DNA from: Pontibacter mangrovi
GTDB lineage: Bacteria > Bacteroidota > Bacteroidia > Cytophagales > Hymenobacteraceae
NCBI RefSeq assembly: GCF_006385705.1
Contig: NZ_VFRQ01000009.1
Span: forward strand, 92,289 to 156,288
Length of the DNA stretch: 64,000 nucleotides
Direction of reading: 5' to 3'
In this document: positions 1-10,173 of the stretch, piece by piece
Layout: each line of letters opens with the position of its first letter
How positions within the stretch are numbered: position 1 is the first letter of the stretch
Made by a program: the position numbers and the translations under genes
The notes under the pieces: generated by a model
Database searches by the model: none
Seen by the model: the letters and a program-made list of their open reading frames with translations, nothing else
What the model was told of the DNA's origin: nothing

Positions 1-3000
1 CGGTAATCGTGAAGATGAAATTGGTCTTCGTAGAGAACGGATTCGGGAACGGGTAAAAATTCGAAATGCTCGACTCGCTCACAACCTCAAACCCAATCTT
101 ATAAGGCGAAACACCCGAATCTCTGCCTGCGGCATCCTGCGCCCGAACCTGCAGCGTATACTTTCCGTCCGGCAAAAGGGCAGGTTTATACTCGAGTTTA
201 AAATCACTTGTCTCGGTGGCTGGTGTATACACCACCTCAGGGTTATCCATCAACTCAATTTCCTTATCGCCTTCCTCCGGCGTTAGCAGCACCAGCGACA
301 TTTTAGACGGGTCCTGCAGGAATACGTGGCTGTTCTCATCCTTCACCGTCACGCTGATCAGCGGGCTCGGCGACACGATGTCGCCGTCCAGTATATGGAT
401 GCCGTCGAAAGCAACATCCATGATCGGGTGCAGCTTGGACTTTACATTGAAGCTCACCTCATAAATGTTGTTCGTGAATACCTGCTCCGGCAAGAGCTCT
501 GGGTTCACATACAGGCTGAGGGTGTAGTTGCCATCTAGCGGCTCGGTCAGCACCTCGTAATCAAAGTACACCGTCTCGCCCGCCTCCACCGGCTTTATTT
601 TAAACCGCGATGTGGTTGCCGAAATCCCCTCGCCACGAAGCACAGCCTCTACTGTTAGGGAGTCGGTAAAGCTGGTAGTGGATACGTTCTGGAAGGCCAT
701 CGGGACCTTTATCCTACCGCCACTAGCCTGTTTTGTCAGCTCTTCCTCATCAGCCTTTACAAGGTCTGGCCGCACAATGCCCTCCGGCAGCGGATCATAG
801 AGCACAAACCACTCCTTTAGTTGTGGCGCCGTCCGGGCAACGGAGTCTGACACAAACAAGGAGAGCTTCAGGCTCGGATACTGGCTGGCGCTGATCGAGG
901 AGATATCCAACGACTTGCTCGTGATGTCTTTCTCCAGCACTTCTTCCTGGCCTGCGGCAGTTATGCCTATCAGGCTTAACGTATATTCGTCCTGGCCACC
1001 ATCGTAATCCACCACGTTGTGGTGCAGCGACTTCCAGCGCAAAGCAGGGCCAATGGTTGTGGATGTGATGGTGCCGGCATTTCTGTTAGATCTTAGCGTC
1101 ACATCCAGCACGATATCCTGGGAATTTCGCGGTGTCCCACCATCGCGCTCAGCCTCTTCCGGAGAATAAGTCATTTCCTGTGCCGTGCCGGGGGCAGCAC
1201 CTTTTACCCCCATTATGGCAAACGGATCACCGGTCTTCAGCTGGTCAATCAGTTCGGAGCCTATACTTCTGAAGGCTGCCTTGGCATCCTCAGGCAGGTT
1301 GTCGAAGGGCACGTTGTTGATGGACATCACCGCCACGTAATACCCCTCCGGCACCGCATCGATAAACTTCTTTATTTTAGCCACGTTGGCCGCCTTCGTC
1401 AGGTTGTTGGTATCAAACAAGTACGGCGTGTAGGAACACAGGGGCACCCCGGGCAAATCGGTAACCGGCTCCAGGGTTATATTATTAAACGCCACCAGGA
1501 AGAAACGCGGAAACGGATGATAAGCAGGATAACCGCAACGCCAGCTCATCTGCTGCGCACCGTCTATAAAGAAACCATGCGGCGGTTCTTTGTAGCGTAA
1601 TTCCCCGCCCACTGTCTTCATACTTATAAACTTCCTGACCGTGCTTAGCTTCCAGATGCCCGTTTGCTGGTCCAGCGAGTCCACGCCCTGCAGGCTGGCT
1701 TCCGTAAACTGCCCCTTGTGGCTCTGCGACCAACCGGCTGTTACCGCCGGGATATGCCGGAAGGAGCTGTTCACCCAAACAGTATCCTCCCCAGGCTGAA
1801 ACTCCCTGAAACGGGCCCGCCAAAAGTATACGGTGCTATCAGGCGGCGTGGAATTGATCATGGGCACCTCCCAGGAAGCGAAACCTGTGTTTGCCACCGT
1901 TGTGGACTTCAGCCACGGACTGCTGAACGTAGCAGAAGTATCTACCTGAAAAAACACATCTCTTTTAGAGCCGAACAAACTTGCCTGCACCGCCAATGTG
2001 GCTTTGTCTGTGCCTACAACGCCATACTTTCGCGGCGAAACAACTGCCAGTCCGCTTTCTGAAATGTACTTCTGGAAAACAGCTGTATTGTTGTCCTCTT
2101 TCAGTTCCTCCACTGCATCCGGGCTATCCAACTTAACTTCAAAGATATTGATGCCCGCTGATTCAAGGCCTTTGTTGGGCAGTGTCAGACTTACCCTGCT
2201 TGTGTGCAGGATCGGATCCACAAGTATAGAGTCTGTTTGAACAATCTCACCTGACGGCAAAGTCCTCTTAACAGATGCATAAATAGGCTGCAGAATGGCT
2301 TTGCCGAAGTTTTGTCCGTCAAAGGAAAGCACCAGAGAATCTGAGACAGCACTGCCGGCATCCCCGTTTTTCCCTTTCAGGCTAAAGCTATTCTCTTTTA
2401 TGAGATAATCTGGCTTTTCAGGTCCGTACATGCGCACGGCAGGGTCCCCCTGAAGCGCTATCTGGTACACCATGGCTATATTAAGCCAATACCAAGACGT
2501 TCCTTTCGCCAGTTCCCTTTTGATCACCTCCTGCTGTATCTCCCCGATCGTGCTCCCAAAGAAGGGCTCCTCCTGCAGTGCCACCTGGTAAAAGTTCTCC
2601 GAATAATAATCAAGCAACTCGGGATAGCCGGCAGCTACCTGGGCCATAAACGCAATGGCCCCTTTATCAGCAGTGTTTATCCAGTCTTCCCCAAACGAGG
2701 GGCTGCTTTTTTGATAGCCATTGCCCACGTTACAGCCATTCATCAGGATAATGGGGTATTTCCCTTTGTTCTTGTAATTGCTCACGGCACTCGAAACCAG
2801 GCCAATATCCAAGTCCACGCCTCCTGTTCCGCTGTGCCCAAAAAAAGTAATTAAAGAGAGCCCCTCGTTCACCTCCGGCGCTACATCCAGGCGCTCTGTC
2901 ACATCGCTTAGGTTCTGCCTCGTTTTCTCAATTACACGGGCACCCAATAAAGGGCCTTCTGCCATGCTTGTATACTTCGCTATGTATTCAGCGAACTTTT

Positions 3001-4732
3001 TTATCTCGTCTGGAGCGTGCCCTCCACTTAAGTGAAGGACATTTTTTCTCCAGGCAAGCCCGTCCGGCGTTGCCTCATACTCTTTTACCTTGTTCAGGTA
3101 GCTGATCACCTCTTCAGGGGAGGTAGAGAAAATACGCCCCGTGGCTATTTTTGGCGCAAAGCTGTTATGCCTGAAATCTGCGGAGAAAAGCACATCAGAT
3201 GCCGGGAAGCCGGCTGTGGGCACCAGATCATAGGCTCTATCTTCCGGGTTTCTGTAGTTAAAGAAACTGCGCTCGTGCACTTCCACGCCTTTGCCCATTA
3301 AAAGCATGTGCTTAGGCCGTGCCGATGTAAGCATGAAAGAAGAAAAACGGCGTATCGCATTCGGAGAGAACTCCCCGTAATGGAACTGGTTCACCAAATC
3401 GCTTACAAAAACCAGCAGCGTATCGTAGCCTCCGCCGGCAGGGGATTTGCGATATACGGCATACTCCTGCGGAGCAGGCAACGAGCTACCCTTGGCTGGT
3501 CGCATCAAGCGCTTATTCGTAACGATCAGGTAGTTAAAGTTTTCTGGCTGTATGTTTCTAAAGCTGATGCCTTTAGCATAGGCAGCAGGCGTTAGCGGTG
3601 TGGCCGTGTTGGAGAGCAAAAGCTTGTGACTGGTTTCTGCCTGCTCCAGCACATAGCCTTTGCCGTTTCCATTGGCATACCCCGAGATTTTAACCACGTT
3701 TGAAGGGTCGCTTACATCATAGGCCACCACAGTGGCGGGCGCTCCGGCAAACTGGTAGTAGAGCGGCGAAGCACGCAAAGAGTCCGTAAACACCACCGTG
3801 TTGTTTTGGGTATAAATACCCTTTTGCGGGAAGGTAACCTCGGCATAGCTTACCCCATAGTCTGTCGGGCTTTCTGTGTTAACGGCATAAGACACGAACT
3901 GCAGCGGCAGCTTTCCTTCCGCCAGGTTTATATCCGTGAAACTTAAGCTATGGGATGAGCGGCTGTAACTGTTTGCGGGAAATTCTACCGTAGCTAACAA
4001 GCGCGCAGTGCCATTCACAGAGCTCACTTCCACTTTATGTTTCCCGTCATAGGGCCCAACGATGGTTAAGTCCAGTTTTGGTGCCGGACCGGTGGGTTCT
4101 GCGTTTGTGATGCCGGTTACCGTGAAAGTCTTTTTTTTGTTGTTTATGACGGATGTGAAGCCCTCTGCTTTATCCATCCAGGACATCCTGCTGGAAGAAT
4201 AGGTTGGGCCATAGCTATAGTTGGTTGTCTGCAACAGCAAGGCCTTCGCCCAGTGGTAAGGCTCCGGCGTCAGACCATTGGGGCTGGGGTTCACCTCCCG
4301 CATGCGCTTGTTGTTGCCGGCCGGGTTCACAGTCAGAAAATAAGCAGCTGTATCGGTGTACATGCTGTAGAGCTGGTGCGCCTGGTCCGAAGGATTCTTA
4401 TACAGTTCCTGGTCCAGCGCGCCGTCGTTTCGCTCGCCGTAAAACTCCAGGTAGTCCTGCTGGTCCAGCCTGCCATCGGCTTCGCCAGCCACGTAAATGG
4501 CCAGCTCCTTCCCGCGGCGGAAGAGCTGCAGGTGCTGCGGGTTTACGTTAGCCAGGCCCAGCTGCTGCAGGTAATTGTAGTCCAGCTTATACAGGCCCGT
4601 TTCGGTTACCTGCAGCTTATGGTAGGTTTTAGAATAGTCAATCCATTCGTTACCGTATACTTCCTGCGCTTTGGCTGTACCTGCCGTCAAGTATAGCAGA
4701 ACCAGAAATAGAGCCGACAGAAATCTTTTCAT
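1..4732 (-). CDS. porU2: PorU2-like type IX secretion gingipain-fold protein (3' end outside window)
   Basis: The frame is open from ATG at 4732 to the window edge (1577 codons, no stop). It starts with a signal peptide ending near ALA-Q (TAGTAKAQ). The middle holds a C25 (gingipain) peptidase domain: FFGHSG with His633 and NGCNVGN with Cys667, 34 residues apart, the usual His/Cys catalytic pair. At the edge the protein reads NFYPFPNPFS, the FlgD/sorting-like PNPF turn seen near the C-terminus of this family, so probably only about 100 residues are missing. PorU is the sortase that removes C-terminal signals from type IX cargo at the cell surface. PorU itself is about 1150 residues; the greater length and the paired PorV-like gene 41 bp upstream fit the PorU2 paralogue. 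The assignment to PorU2 rather than another C25 protein is inferred from size and neighbour. Confidence 0.78.
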   Translation of the reverse strand, partial: MKRFLSALFLVLLYLTAGTAKAQEVYGNEWIDYSKTYHKLQVTETGLYKLDYNYLQQLGLANVNPQHLQLFRRGKELAIYVAGEADGRLDQQDYLEFYGERNDGALDQELYKNPSDQAHQLYSMYTDTAAYFLTVNPAGNNKRMREVNPSPNGLTPEPYHWAKALLLQTTNYSYGPTYSSSRMSWMDKAEGFTSVINNKKKTFTVTGITNAEPTGPAPKLDLTIVGPYDGKHKVEVSSVNGTARLLATVEFPANSYSRSSHSLSFTDINLAEGKLPLQFVSYAVNTESPTDYGVSYAEVTFPQKGIYTQNNTVVFTDSLRASPLYYQFAGAPATVVAYDVSDPSNVVKISGYANGNGKGYVLEQAETSHKLLLSNTATPLTPAAYAKGISFRNIQPENFNYLIVTNKRLMRPAKGSSLPAPQEYAVYRKSPAGGGYDTLLVFVSDLVNQFHYGEFSPNAIRRFSSFMLTSARPKHMLLMGKGVEVHERSFFNYRNPEDRAYDLVPTAGFPASDVLFSADFRHNSFAPKIATGRIFSTSPEEVISYLNKVKEYEATPDGLAWRKNVLHLSGGHAPDEIKKFAEYIAKYTSMAEGPLLGARVIEKTRQNLSDVTERLDVAPEVNEGLSLITFFGHSGTGGVDLDIGLVSSAVSNYKNKGKYPIILMNGCNVGNGYQKSSPSFGEDWINTADKGAIAFMAQVAAGYPELLDYYSENFYQVALQEEPFFGSTIGEIQQEVIKRELAKGTSWYWLNIAMVYQIALQGDPAVRMYGPEKPDYLIKENSFSLKGKNGDAGSAVSDSLVLSFDGQNFGKAILQPIYASVKRTLPSGEIVQTDSILVDPILHTSRVSLTLPNKGLESAGINIFEVKLDSPDAVEELKEDNNTAVFQKYISESGLAVVSPRKYGVVGTDKATLAVQASLFGSKRDVFFQVDTSATFSSPWLKSTTVANTGFASWEVPMINSTPPDSTVYFWRARFREFQPGEDTVWVNSSFRHIPAVTAGWSQSHKGQFTEASLQGVDSLDQQTGIWKLSTVRKFISMKTVGGELRYKEPPHGFFIDGAQQMSWRCGYPAYHPFPRFFLVAFNNITLEPVTDLPGVPLCSYTPYLFDTNNLTKAANVAKIKKFIDAVPEGYYVAVMSINNVPFDNLPEDAKAAFRSIGSELIDQLKTGDPFAIMGVKGAAPGTAQEMTYSPEEAERDGGTPRNSQDIVLDVTLRSNRNAGTITSTTIGPALRWKSLHHNVVDYDGGQDEYTLSLIGITAAGQEEVLEKDITSKSLDISSISASQYPSLKLSLFVSDSVARTAPQLKEWFVLYDPLPEGIVRPDLVKADEEELTKQASGGRIKVPMAFQNVSTTSFTDSLTVEAVLRGEGISATTSRFKIKPVEAGETVYFDYEVLTEPLDGNYTLSLYVNPELLPEQVFTNNIYEVSFNVKSKLHPIMDVAFDGIHILDGDIVSPSPLISVTVKDENSHVFLQDPSKMSLVLLTPEEGDKEIELMDNPEVVYTPATETSDFKLEYKPALLPDGKYTLQVRAQDAAGRDSGVSPYKIGFEVVSESSISNFYPFPNPFSTKTNFIFTIT

Positions 4733-4773
4733 ACTATTCATCTATTCTATGTGCTGATGCGGAACGTTCTAAA

Positions 4774-5871
4774 TTAATCAAAGGAATAACCGAGGGAGAC
4801 GATGACAGAAGAGGTATTTTCGCTGCCCACGGCATTGTTTTCTCCGTTATTGATGCGCGAAAGGGCCAAATCCAGGTTTAAGCCACCTGTTTTTATACCC
4901 ACGCCAAAGTTTGGCTGCACATGCTTCTGGGTAGTACCGTCAAAGCGCTGCGTCTCCTGTATGTTGTTGAGGCCGGCCCTTACAAAAACAGAATTGGCAT
5001 AGGCTAGCTCCAGGCCGATATGCGGGTCTACAGAAACCGGGTCTGACTTTAGCAGCACGTTGCGCTTGCCGTCAAAGGTAAAATCAATGTCCGTGGCCAG
5101 CATGGCCGTAAAATCATCGGTAAACCGGAAGGAACGGCCCACGCCAAGTATAACGCGCGGCAGGGTGAGCTCGGTGGTATTTTCAGGCAGGTCGTTTCCG
5201 GTTTGCAGGTAAGCCTCCTCCAGTTCGTCCACGTTGTGCGTCCAGGCGGTAAAGGTGGTGGTGATATCTTTGGCCATCAGGCCAAACTGCCAGTTGCCGC
5301 GCTGCAGCTGCGCCCCGGCATCAATGCCAAAGCCGTAGGCATCGGCAAAGTCGCCCACATTGCGGTAAATGATTTTAGCGCTCGCCCCCAATTGAAGCCC
5401 CTCGATCAGGTTGCTCTTGCGGGCATAGGAGAGCAGCATGGCGTAATCGGCCACTGAGAAGAAGCGGATGCTGTCGTATTGAATGTAGCCATACTCGTTC
5501 TGCAGGCGGCGGGTGTCGGCAATATCATCCACCCCTACTCTTATTATGGATACAGCCAGAGCACTGCTGGAGTCCAGGGGCATGGCAAAGCTGCCGAAGT
5601 CGTTTTTGGCGATGCCGGCAAAGAGCTCCGAGTGCATCAGGCTCACGTTATACTTGTTGGGCAGGCGCAGCAGGCCGGCAGGGTTCCAGTAACCGGCAGT
5701 GGCATCCTCGGCCAGCGCCGACTGCACATTGCCCATCCCCAGCGCCCTGGCGCCTACGCCCAGGTTCAGAAACTCATTGCTATACTTCGGGGTGGATACC
5801 TGGGCCTCGGCCGCCGACCAGGTCAGCAGAAAAAGAGCCGCGAGCAGGCAGCGAAGCAGAAAATCTTTCAT
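4774..5871 (-). CDS. porV2: PorV/PorQ-family outer-membrane protein (PorV2-like)
   Basis: 365 residues. A clear signal peptide ends at EAQ. The mature start (KYSNEFLNLGVGARALGMGNVQ) is the glycine-rich N-terminus typical of PorV/PorQ and UPF0164 barrel proteins. The remainder alternates short amphipathic strands and ends in aromatic LGYSFD, as expected for a FadL-like outer-membrane beta barrel. PorV acts as a shuttle that brings type IX cargo to PorU. This gene lies directly upstream of the gingipain-fold gene on the same strand (41 bp gap), so the two probably form one transcript and act as a pair. The distinction between PorV, PorQ and PorV2 rests on this context. Confidence 0.8.
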   Translation of the reverse strand: MKDFLLRCLLAALFLLTWSAAEAQVSTPKYSNEFLNLGVGARALGMGNVQSALAEDATAGYWNPAGLLRLPNKYNVSLMHSELFAGIAKNDFGSFAMPLDSSSALAVSIIRVGVDDIADTRRLQNEYGYIQYDSIRFFSVADYAMLLSYARKSNLIEGLQLGASAKIIYRNVGDFADAYGFGIDAGAQLQRGNWQFGLMAKDITTTFTAWTHNVDELEEAYLQTGNDLPENTTELTLPRVILGVGRSFRFTDDFTAMLATDIDFTFDGKRNVLLKSDPVSVDPHIGLELAYANSVFVRAGLNNIQETQRFDGTTQKHVQPNFGVGIKTGGLNLDLALSRINNGENNAVGSENTSSVIVSLGYSFD

Positions 5872-6100
5872 GCTTGGTAGTAAAGGTTATTATCAGAAAT
5901 CGGTTTTTTTATTTTGTACTTACCAAAGTTGGCCTAAATAAGCTCCTAAGGCATTTTTTGCCCTTCCTTAACACGAGGCGCGATTTTTTAGTTGACTCCG
6001 GCTCCATTTTATTTTATCCAAAATTAATCATTTAAAATAATAATTGCCCCACCGGCAAAACCATTCTAAAAAAAGGGCGTAAAGAAATTTAAACAGTACC

Positions 6101-6131
6101 TTGCGTTACATAGTACCTTATTATATCTTTG
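6101..6131 (+). promoter_or_regulatory. Bacteroidota-type promoter for the PadR-PspC operon
   Basis: TTG at 6101-6103 and TATCTTTG at 6124-6131 match the phylum-specific -33 (TTG) and -7 (TAnnTTTG) elements with a 20-nt spacer. The ATG of the PadR gene lies 25 nt downstream. Confidence 0.6.
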
Positions 6132-6155
6132 CCTCAACATTATAACGGAATCATC

Positions 6156-6494
6156 ATGAAAGTAGAAAACACACAAGTGCAGATGCGGAAGGGAATTCTG
6201 GAATTCTGCATCCTGGAGATTATCTCTCGTGGTGAAGTTTATGCGTCTGATATGCTAGAAGAGCTCACAGCGGCCAAAATGATCGTTGTGGAGGGTACGC
6301 TCTACCCCCTGCTCACCCGCCTGAAGAACGCGCAGCTTCTGGAATACAACTGGGTCGAGTCCACCTCCGGCCCGCCACGAAAGTATTACCGCCTCACCGA
6401 CACCGGCAAAGCGTTTCTGGACCAACTCCGGCAAACCTGGTCCGAGCTAGTTGACTCCACAGAATACATTATCCGAAACAAGAAAGCCCAGTAA
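6156..6494 (+). CDS. PadR family transcriptional regulator
   Basis: 112 residues from ATG 6156. A TTG nine codons upstream overlaps the promoter and is unlikely to be the start. The sequence has the compact winged-helix of PadR proteins: RKGILEFCILEIIS (helix 1), VVEGTLYPLLTRLKNAQLLEYNW (recognition helix and wing) and PPRKYYRLTDTGKAFL. It is the short PadR-s2 type with a brief C-terminal helix for dimerisation. It lies 2 bp upstream of a PspC-domain membrane protein, a pairing common in Bacteroidota, where the regulator probably controls its own operon in response to envelope stress or small ligands. The effector cannot be read from the sequence. Confidence 0.88.
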   Translation: MKVENTQVQMRKGILEFCILEIISRGEVYASDMLEELTAAKMIVVEGTLYPLLTRLKNAQLLEYNWVESTSGPPRKYYRLTDTGKAFLDQLRQTWSELVDSTEYIIRNKKAQ

Positions 6495-6496
6495 TC

Positions 6497-9007
6497 ATGA
6501 AAAAGAACATAAGTATAAACTTGCAAGGCATCATTTTCCAGATTGAGGAAGATGGGTATGAGCAGCTTAGCCGCTACCTCGCCTCTATCAGAACATACTT
6601 TTCTAACTATGAGGGCCACGAGGAGATTGTAGCAGACATTGAGGCCCGTATCGCCGAGATCTTTTCTGGCAGGGTCTCGCCGGCAAAGCAGGTGATCACG
6701 CAGGAGGACGTGCAGTACCTGATCGTGCGCATGGGCAATGTAACAGACTTTGAGGTAGAGGAAGCCTTGGAGGAAGAAGCCTATACCTCCGGTAGCGCCG
6801 GAACTGGAGCTGCCGCTGGACCGGAGGCAGCGCAGGCCGCTGCAGGCCCTAAAAAACTGTACCGCGACCTCAACAACAAGGTCATAGCCGGGGTTTCCTC
6901 AGGCATTGCCAACTATCTGAGTATCGACCCGCTCTGGATACGCCTGTTCTTTGTGTTGCTGGTGCTGTTAGGCATCGCTTCGGCGGGCATTTCTGCCGCC
7001 ACGGGAGTTATCATTTATGTTGTCCTTTGGATTGCCATGCCCGAAAGCGCGGTGCTGCCTGAAACAAAGGTGCGCAAACTCTTCCGCGACCCGGACGACA
7101 AAAAGCTGGCCGGTGTATCCTCTGGCATCGCCAAGTACTTTGGCATCGATGTGGCGGTGGTTCGCCTGCTGTTCCTGATATCGATCTTCCTTGGCGGCTT
7201 CGGCATCATCGCCTACATCGTGCTCTGGATCGCCATGCCCGAGGCCGTTACCCTGACCGAGCGCATGCAAATGCAGGGCGACCCCGTAACGCTGGCGGGC
7301 ATTGAGAGAACGCTGAAGGACAACCTGAACATGCGCGACAGCAACGGCGAGGAAAGCACGCTGGCAAAGCTCATCCTACTGCCCATCCGCCTGGTAGCGC
7401 AGGTCATTAACTGGCTTGGCCGTGCGCTGGGCCCAGTGCTGGCTTTTCTGGTAACCCTGATACGTATTTCGGCCGGTGTTATACTTCTGGTGGTGTCTAT
7501 TGGCCTTACCATTGCCCTGTTCACCACGTTTTTCGTTTCACTTGGCCTTGTTGATGAAGCACAGTATGTAAACCTTGGTGATTTTCCGGCCTCCGTGTTT
7601 CTCGGGGGCTTTCCCAGGCTCGGATTGGTGGCAGGCTTCTTTGTAGGGCTCATTCCGCTTCTACTGCTGATCGTGCTGGGGCTAAGCCTGCTGATAAAGC
7701 GAACCTTCATGAAGCCGATTGTAGGCTGGTCGATGTTTGGCGTGTGGCTGGTGGCACTGTTCACCATGATCGCTACGATCGTTATGTTCAGCGGCAATTT
7801 CCGCCGCACCGGCGAAGTGGTAACGACTAAAACCGTGCCGGCAGGAGACATCAAGACGCTTACGCTGGATGCCTACGACACCGGCCTGGACTATGACAAT
7901 GTATACATTGAAGTAAAGGAAGGCAATGGACCGGATGTGCAGATCCTGCAGCGAACGGAGGCAAAAGGCCGCACCGAGGAAGAGGCCAAGGAAAACGCCC
8001 GCATGATCTCCTATAACGTTGTGCTGAAGGACTCGACCCTGCGTTTTGACGACAGCTATGAGTTTAAGCCGGGGGCAACCTTCCGCAAGCAGGAGCTTAG
8101 CCTGGTGCTGCAGTTGCCCAAAGACAAGCCGCTGCGCCTCACCCGCGACTTTACCTACCTGCTGCCCAGCGCCGCGCTGGAAGGCGACTACAGCCGCGAA
8201 AAGATTGCTCGTAACACCTGGCAAGTGAGCGGAGACCGCCTAACCTGCCTTACCTGCGCCTCCGATACCCTGGACACAGACACGGAAGAGGAGTTTAGCA
8301 TGCATGTGGACATGGATGAGGAGCACAGCTCGATTGAGATGAACGGCAGGGTGCTGTTGGACGAGAGCGAGTACAGCAGCAACGTCCGCAGCTTTAACTT
8401 CCGCGACTTCAACCGCCTTACCATCAGCGGGCCTTACCATGTGCAGCTGCGCCAGGGCAACGACTACAGCGTGCAGGTACGCGCCGAGGACAAAGCGATG
8501 AACCGCATCGAAATGGACCTGAGCGGGAATGAGCTGGAGATCAGCACGGAGGAGAAGTTCTTCAGCATTTTTGATGACCGCAAGCCTGTGCTGATTCAGA
8601 TCACTGCTCCCAACCTTGATAACATTGAACTGAACGGCGCCATCAAGGCTGACTTGGGAAGCCTGAGGGCAGACGATTTGCGCATGAATTTCTCGGGTGC
8701 GATACAGACAGTGGCCAATGTGGATGTGCGCAACCTGCGCGTGGATGCCTCTGGTGCCACCATCAGCAAGTTTACCGGCAAAGCCGACCGCTTTGAGCTT
8801 GATGCCACCGGAGCCTGCGGCGTAGACGCTGATAACCTGGAAGCTCGCTTTGTTGACGTGGATGTGACCGGAGCCGGGGTGGCCGAAGTATACGCCACCA
8901 AAACCCTGCGTGCCGACGCCTCCGGCACCAGCCGCATCGTGTACCGCGGCAACCCGGAAGATACCATTATCGACACTTCTGGCCCAAGCAGCGTAAAGCG
9001 TCGCTAA
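6497..9007 (+). CDS. PspC domain membrane protein with C-terminal DUF2807 (auto-transporter-adhesin head-like) domain
   Basis: 836 residues. The N-terminal ~95 residues form a soluble domain (NISINLQGIIFQIEEDGYEQL...). Two tandem PspC domains follow at about 120-185 and 190-250, each with the KLYRD/KLFRD...AGVSSGIA..Y motif and ending VLWIAMPE. Several membrane segments lie around 300-430. The C-terminal third (about 625-830) is a repetitive beta-rich DUF2807/GIN domain (NFRDFNRLTISGPYHVQLRQG, then repeated DASG/DATG turns). PspC proteins sense or relieve inner-membrane stress in the phage-shock response; DUF2807 folds as a beta-helix of unknown ligand. It follows the PadR gene after 2 bp and shares its transcript. 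The function beyond envelope stress is unknown. Confidence 0.85.
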   Translation: MKKNISINLQGIIFQIEEDGYEQLSRYLASIRTYFSNYEGHEEIVADIEARIAEIFSGRVSPAKQVITQEDVQYLIVRMGNVTDFEVEEALEEEAYTSGSAGTGAAAGPEAAQAAAGPKKLYRDLNNKVIAGVSSGIANYLSIDPLWIRLFFVLLVLLGIASAGISAATGVIIYVVLWIAMPESAVLPETKVRKLFRDPDDKKLAGVSSGIAKYFGIDVAVVRLLFLISIFLGGFGIIAYIVLWIAMPEAVTLTERMQMQGDPVTLAGIERTLKDNLNMRDSNGEESTLAKLILLPIRLVAQVINWLGRALGPVLAFLVTLIRISAGVILLVVSIGLTIALFTTFFVSLGLVDEAQYVNLGDFPASVFLGGFPRLGLVAGFFVGLIPLLLLIVLGLSLLIKRTFMKPIVGWSMFGVWLVALFTMIATIVMFSGNFRRTGEVVTTKTVPAGDIKTLTLDAYDTGLDYDNVYIEVKEGNGPDVQILQRTEAKGRTEEEAKENARMISYNVVLKDSTLRFDDSYEFKPGATFRKQELSLVLQLPKDKPLRLTRDFTYLLPSAALEGDYSREKIARNTWQVSGDRLTCLTCASDTLDTDTEEEFSMHVDMDEEHSSIEMNGRVLLDESEYSSNVRSFNFRDFNRLTISGPYHVQLRQGNDYSVQVRAEDKAMNRIEMDLSGNELEISTEEKFFSIFDDRKPVLIQITAPNLDNIELNGAIKADLGSLRADDLRMNFSGAIQTVANVDVRNLRVDASGATISKFTGKADRFELDATGACGVDADNLEARFVDVDVTGAGVAEVYATKTLRADASGTSRIVYRGNPEDTIIDTSGPSSVKRR

Positions 9008-9163
9008 TTTTTGGAGCAAAGTCAGGCGAGGAAGTATAGTTCTGGTCTGATTTTGCCTCGCAAGTGCCCTTAGTACAAAATAAAACTTTATACTAAAATA
9101 ATTATACGGCCGTTATAGCCATACATTGTAGATAATGTTTGTTTAGTTGTTTGAGTGAATTGG

Positions 9164-9209
9164 CGGAGCCCCGGACTTTTATACTTCATGTAAAAAGGTC
9201 TCGGCTCCG
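9164..9209 (+). other. hairpin downstream of PspC gene
   Basis: CGGAGCC (9164-9170) pairs with GGCTCCG (9203-9209), and CTTTTA with TAAAAG inside it, separated by a small internal loop. No T-run follows, so a terminator role is doubtful. It lies in the 287-bp gap before the next gene, which otherwise shows only AT-rich sequence. Confidence 0.4.
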
Positions 9210-9294
9210 TCTCCCTCTCCTCCCCCGCCTGCTTTTCAGCCGCACCCCTTGCCTTATACTTTCCCTAGTACAGATTTCTTAAAGTAAACACTGC

Positions 9295-10164
9295 ATGAAA
9301 AAGCCTATACTTTTGCTGCTCGCAACAGCAGCTGCCGCTATACTTCCTGAGGCTAAAGTTTGCGCACAAGAAGCACCATGCCACCATAAGATACTGCGTT
9401 ATAAAACATGGCAACAAACTCCTGCTACTGCGTGGAATCTAAGCATAGACACGCCCACCGGCGGCAAACTACGCTATTTGGGCGCAGAGCATTCCACTGA
9501 TACCTCTCACAGCCAGTTTCAGATCATAAAAGAAAACTGGGAGGCGCTGCATCCCACCATTGCCTTTTTTGAGGGACCAGACAGAGGCATAGCCGCTACA
9601 GAACAGGAAACAATAAGCCAGTTGGGAGAGTCAGGGTATGTGCGGTATCTAGCTAAAGCCAGCGGCATAAAGACCCGAAGCCTGGAGCCAGGGCCGCAGG
9701 AGGAGGTAGACTACCTGCTCTCGCTCGAAAAGTTCACGCCAGAGCAGGTCAAACTGTTTTTTATACTTCGGGAGGCCAGCAGGCTGCGCGAGCGCAAGGG
9801 CATGAACGAGGAAGAGATCAAAGAGGCCATCGCCCAGCTACTGCCCAAGGCCGACCAGCTGATTCCGGCATTGGCAGGTGTACTGCCCGACACGGCCTCG
9901 CTGCAACCTGCTTTTGAGAAATATTGGGCAAGGCAAGGCGAATGGTGGCAGGCGCCCGCTCATTGGTTCGATCCCCTCAAAGACGGTAAGGAAACAGGCG
10001 GCAACTTTACTAACGAAATAAACACCCACAGCAGCGATTTCCGTAACTTACACATGTACAGAATCTTGACGGAAGCAGTACAGCAAGGGGAGCGTGTGTT
10101 GGCCGTGGTCGGCCGGAATCACGTGCCAATGCAGGCCGAGGCAATACGCTGTGAATTAGAGTAA
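9295..10164 (+). CDS. exported TraB/GumN-like (Tiki/ChaN superfamily) protein
   Basis: 289 residues with a signal peptide ending at VCAQ. After it come motifs that resemble the TraB/PrgY/GumN fold: RYLGAEHS (the GxxH signature), TIAFFEGPDRGIA (strand ending in a conserved Glu), and near the C-terminus ERVLAVVGRNHVPMQ (GxxH-like second signature). Members of this superfamily are metal-dependent peptidases or haem/lipid-associated proteins; most bacterial members have no proven substrate. The protein should be periplasmic or secreted. The gene stands alone between the PspC gene and the convergent CCA-adding enzyme. The family call is from motif reading only. Confidence 0.5.
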   Translation: MKKPILLLLATAAAAILPEAKVCAQEAPCHHKILRYKTWQQTPATAWNLSIDTPTGGKLRYLGAEHSTDTSHSQFQIIKENWEALHPTIAFFEGPDRGIAATEQETISQLGESGYVRYLAKASGIKTRSLEPGPQEEVDYLLSLEKFTPEQVKLFFILREASRLRERKGMNEEEIKEAIAQLLPKADQLIPALAGVLPDTASLQPAFEKYWARQGEWWQAPAHWFDPLKDGKETGGNFTNEINTHSSDFRNLHMYRILTEAVQQGERVLAVVGRNHVPMQAEAIRCELE

Positions 10165-10173
10165 AGCACTAGC

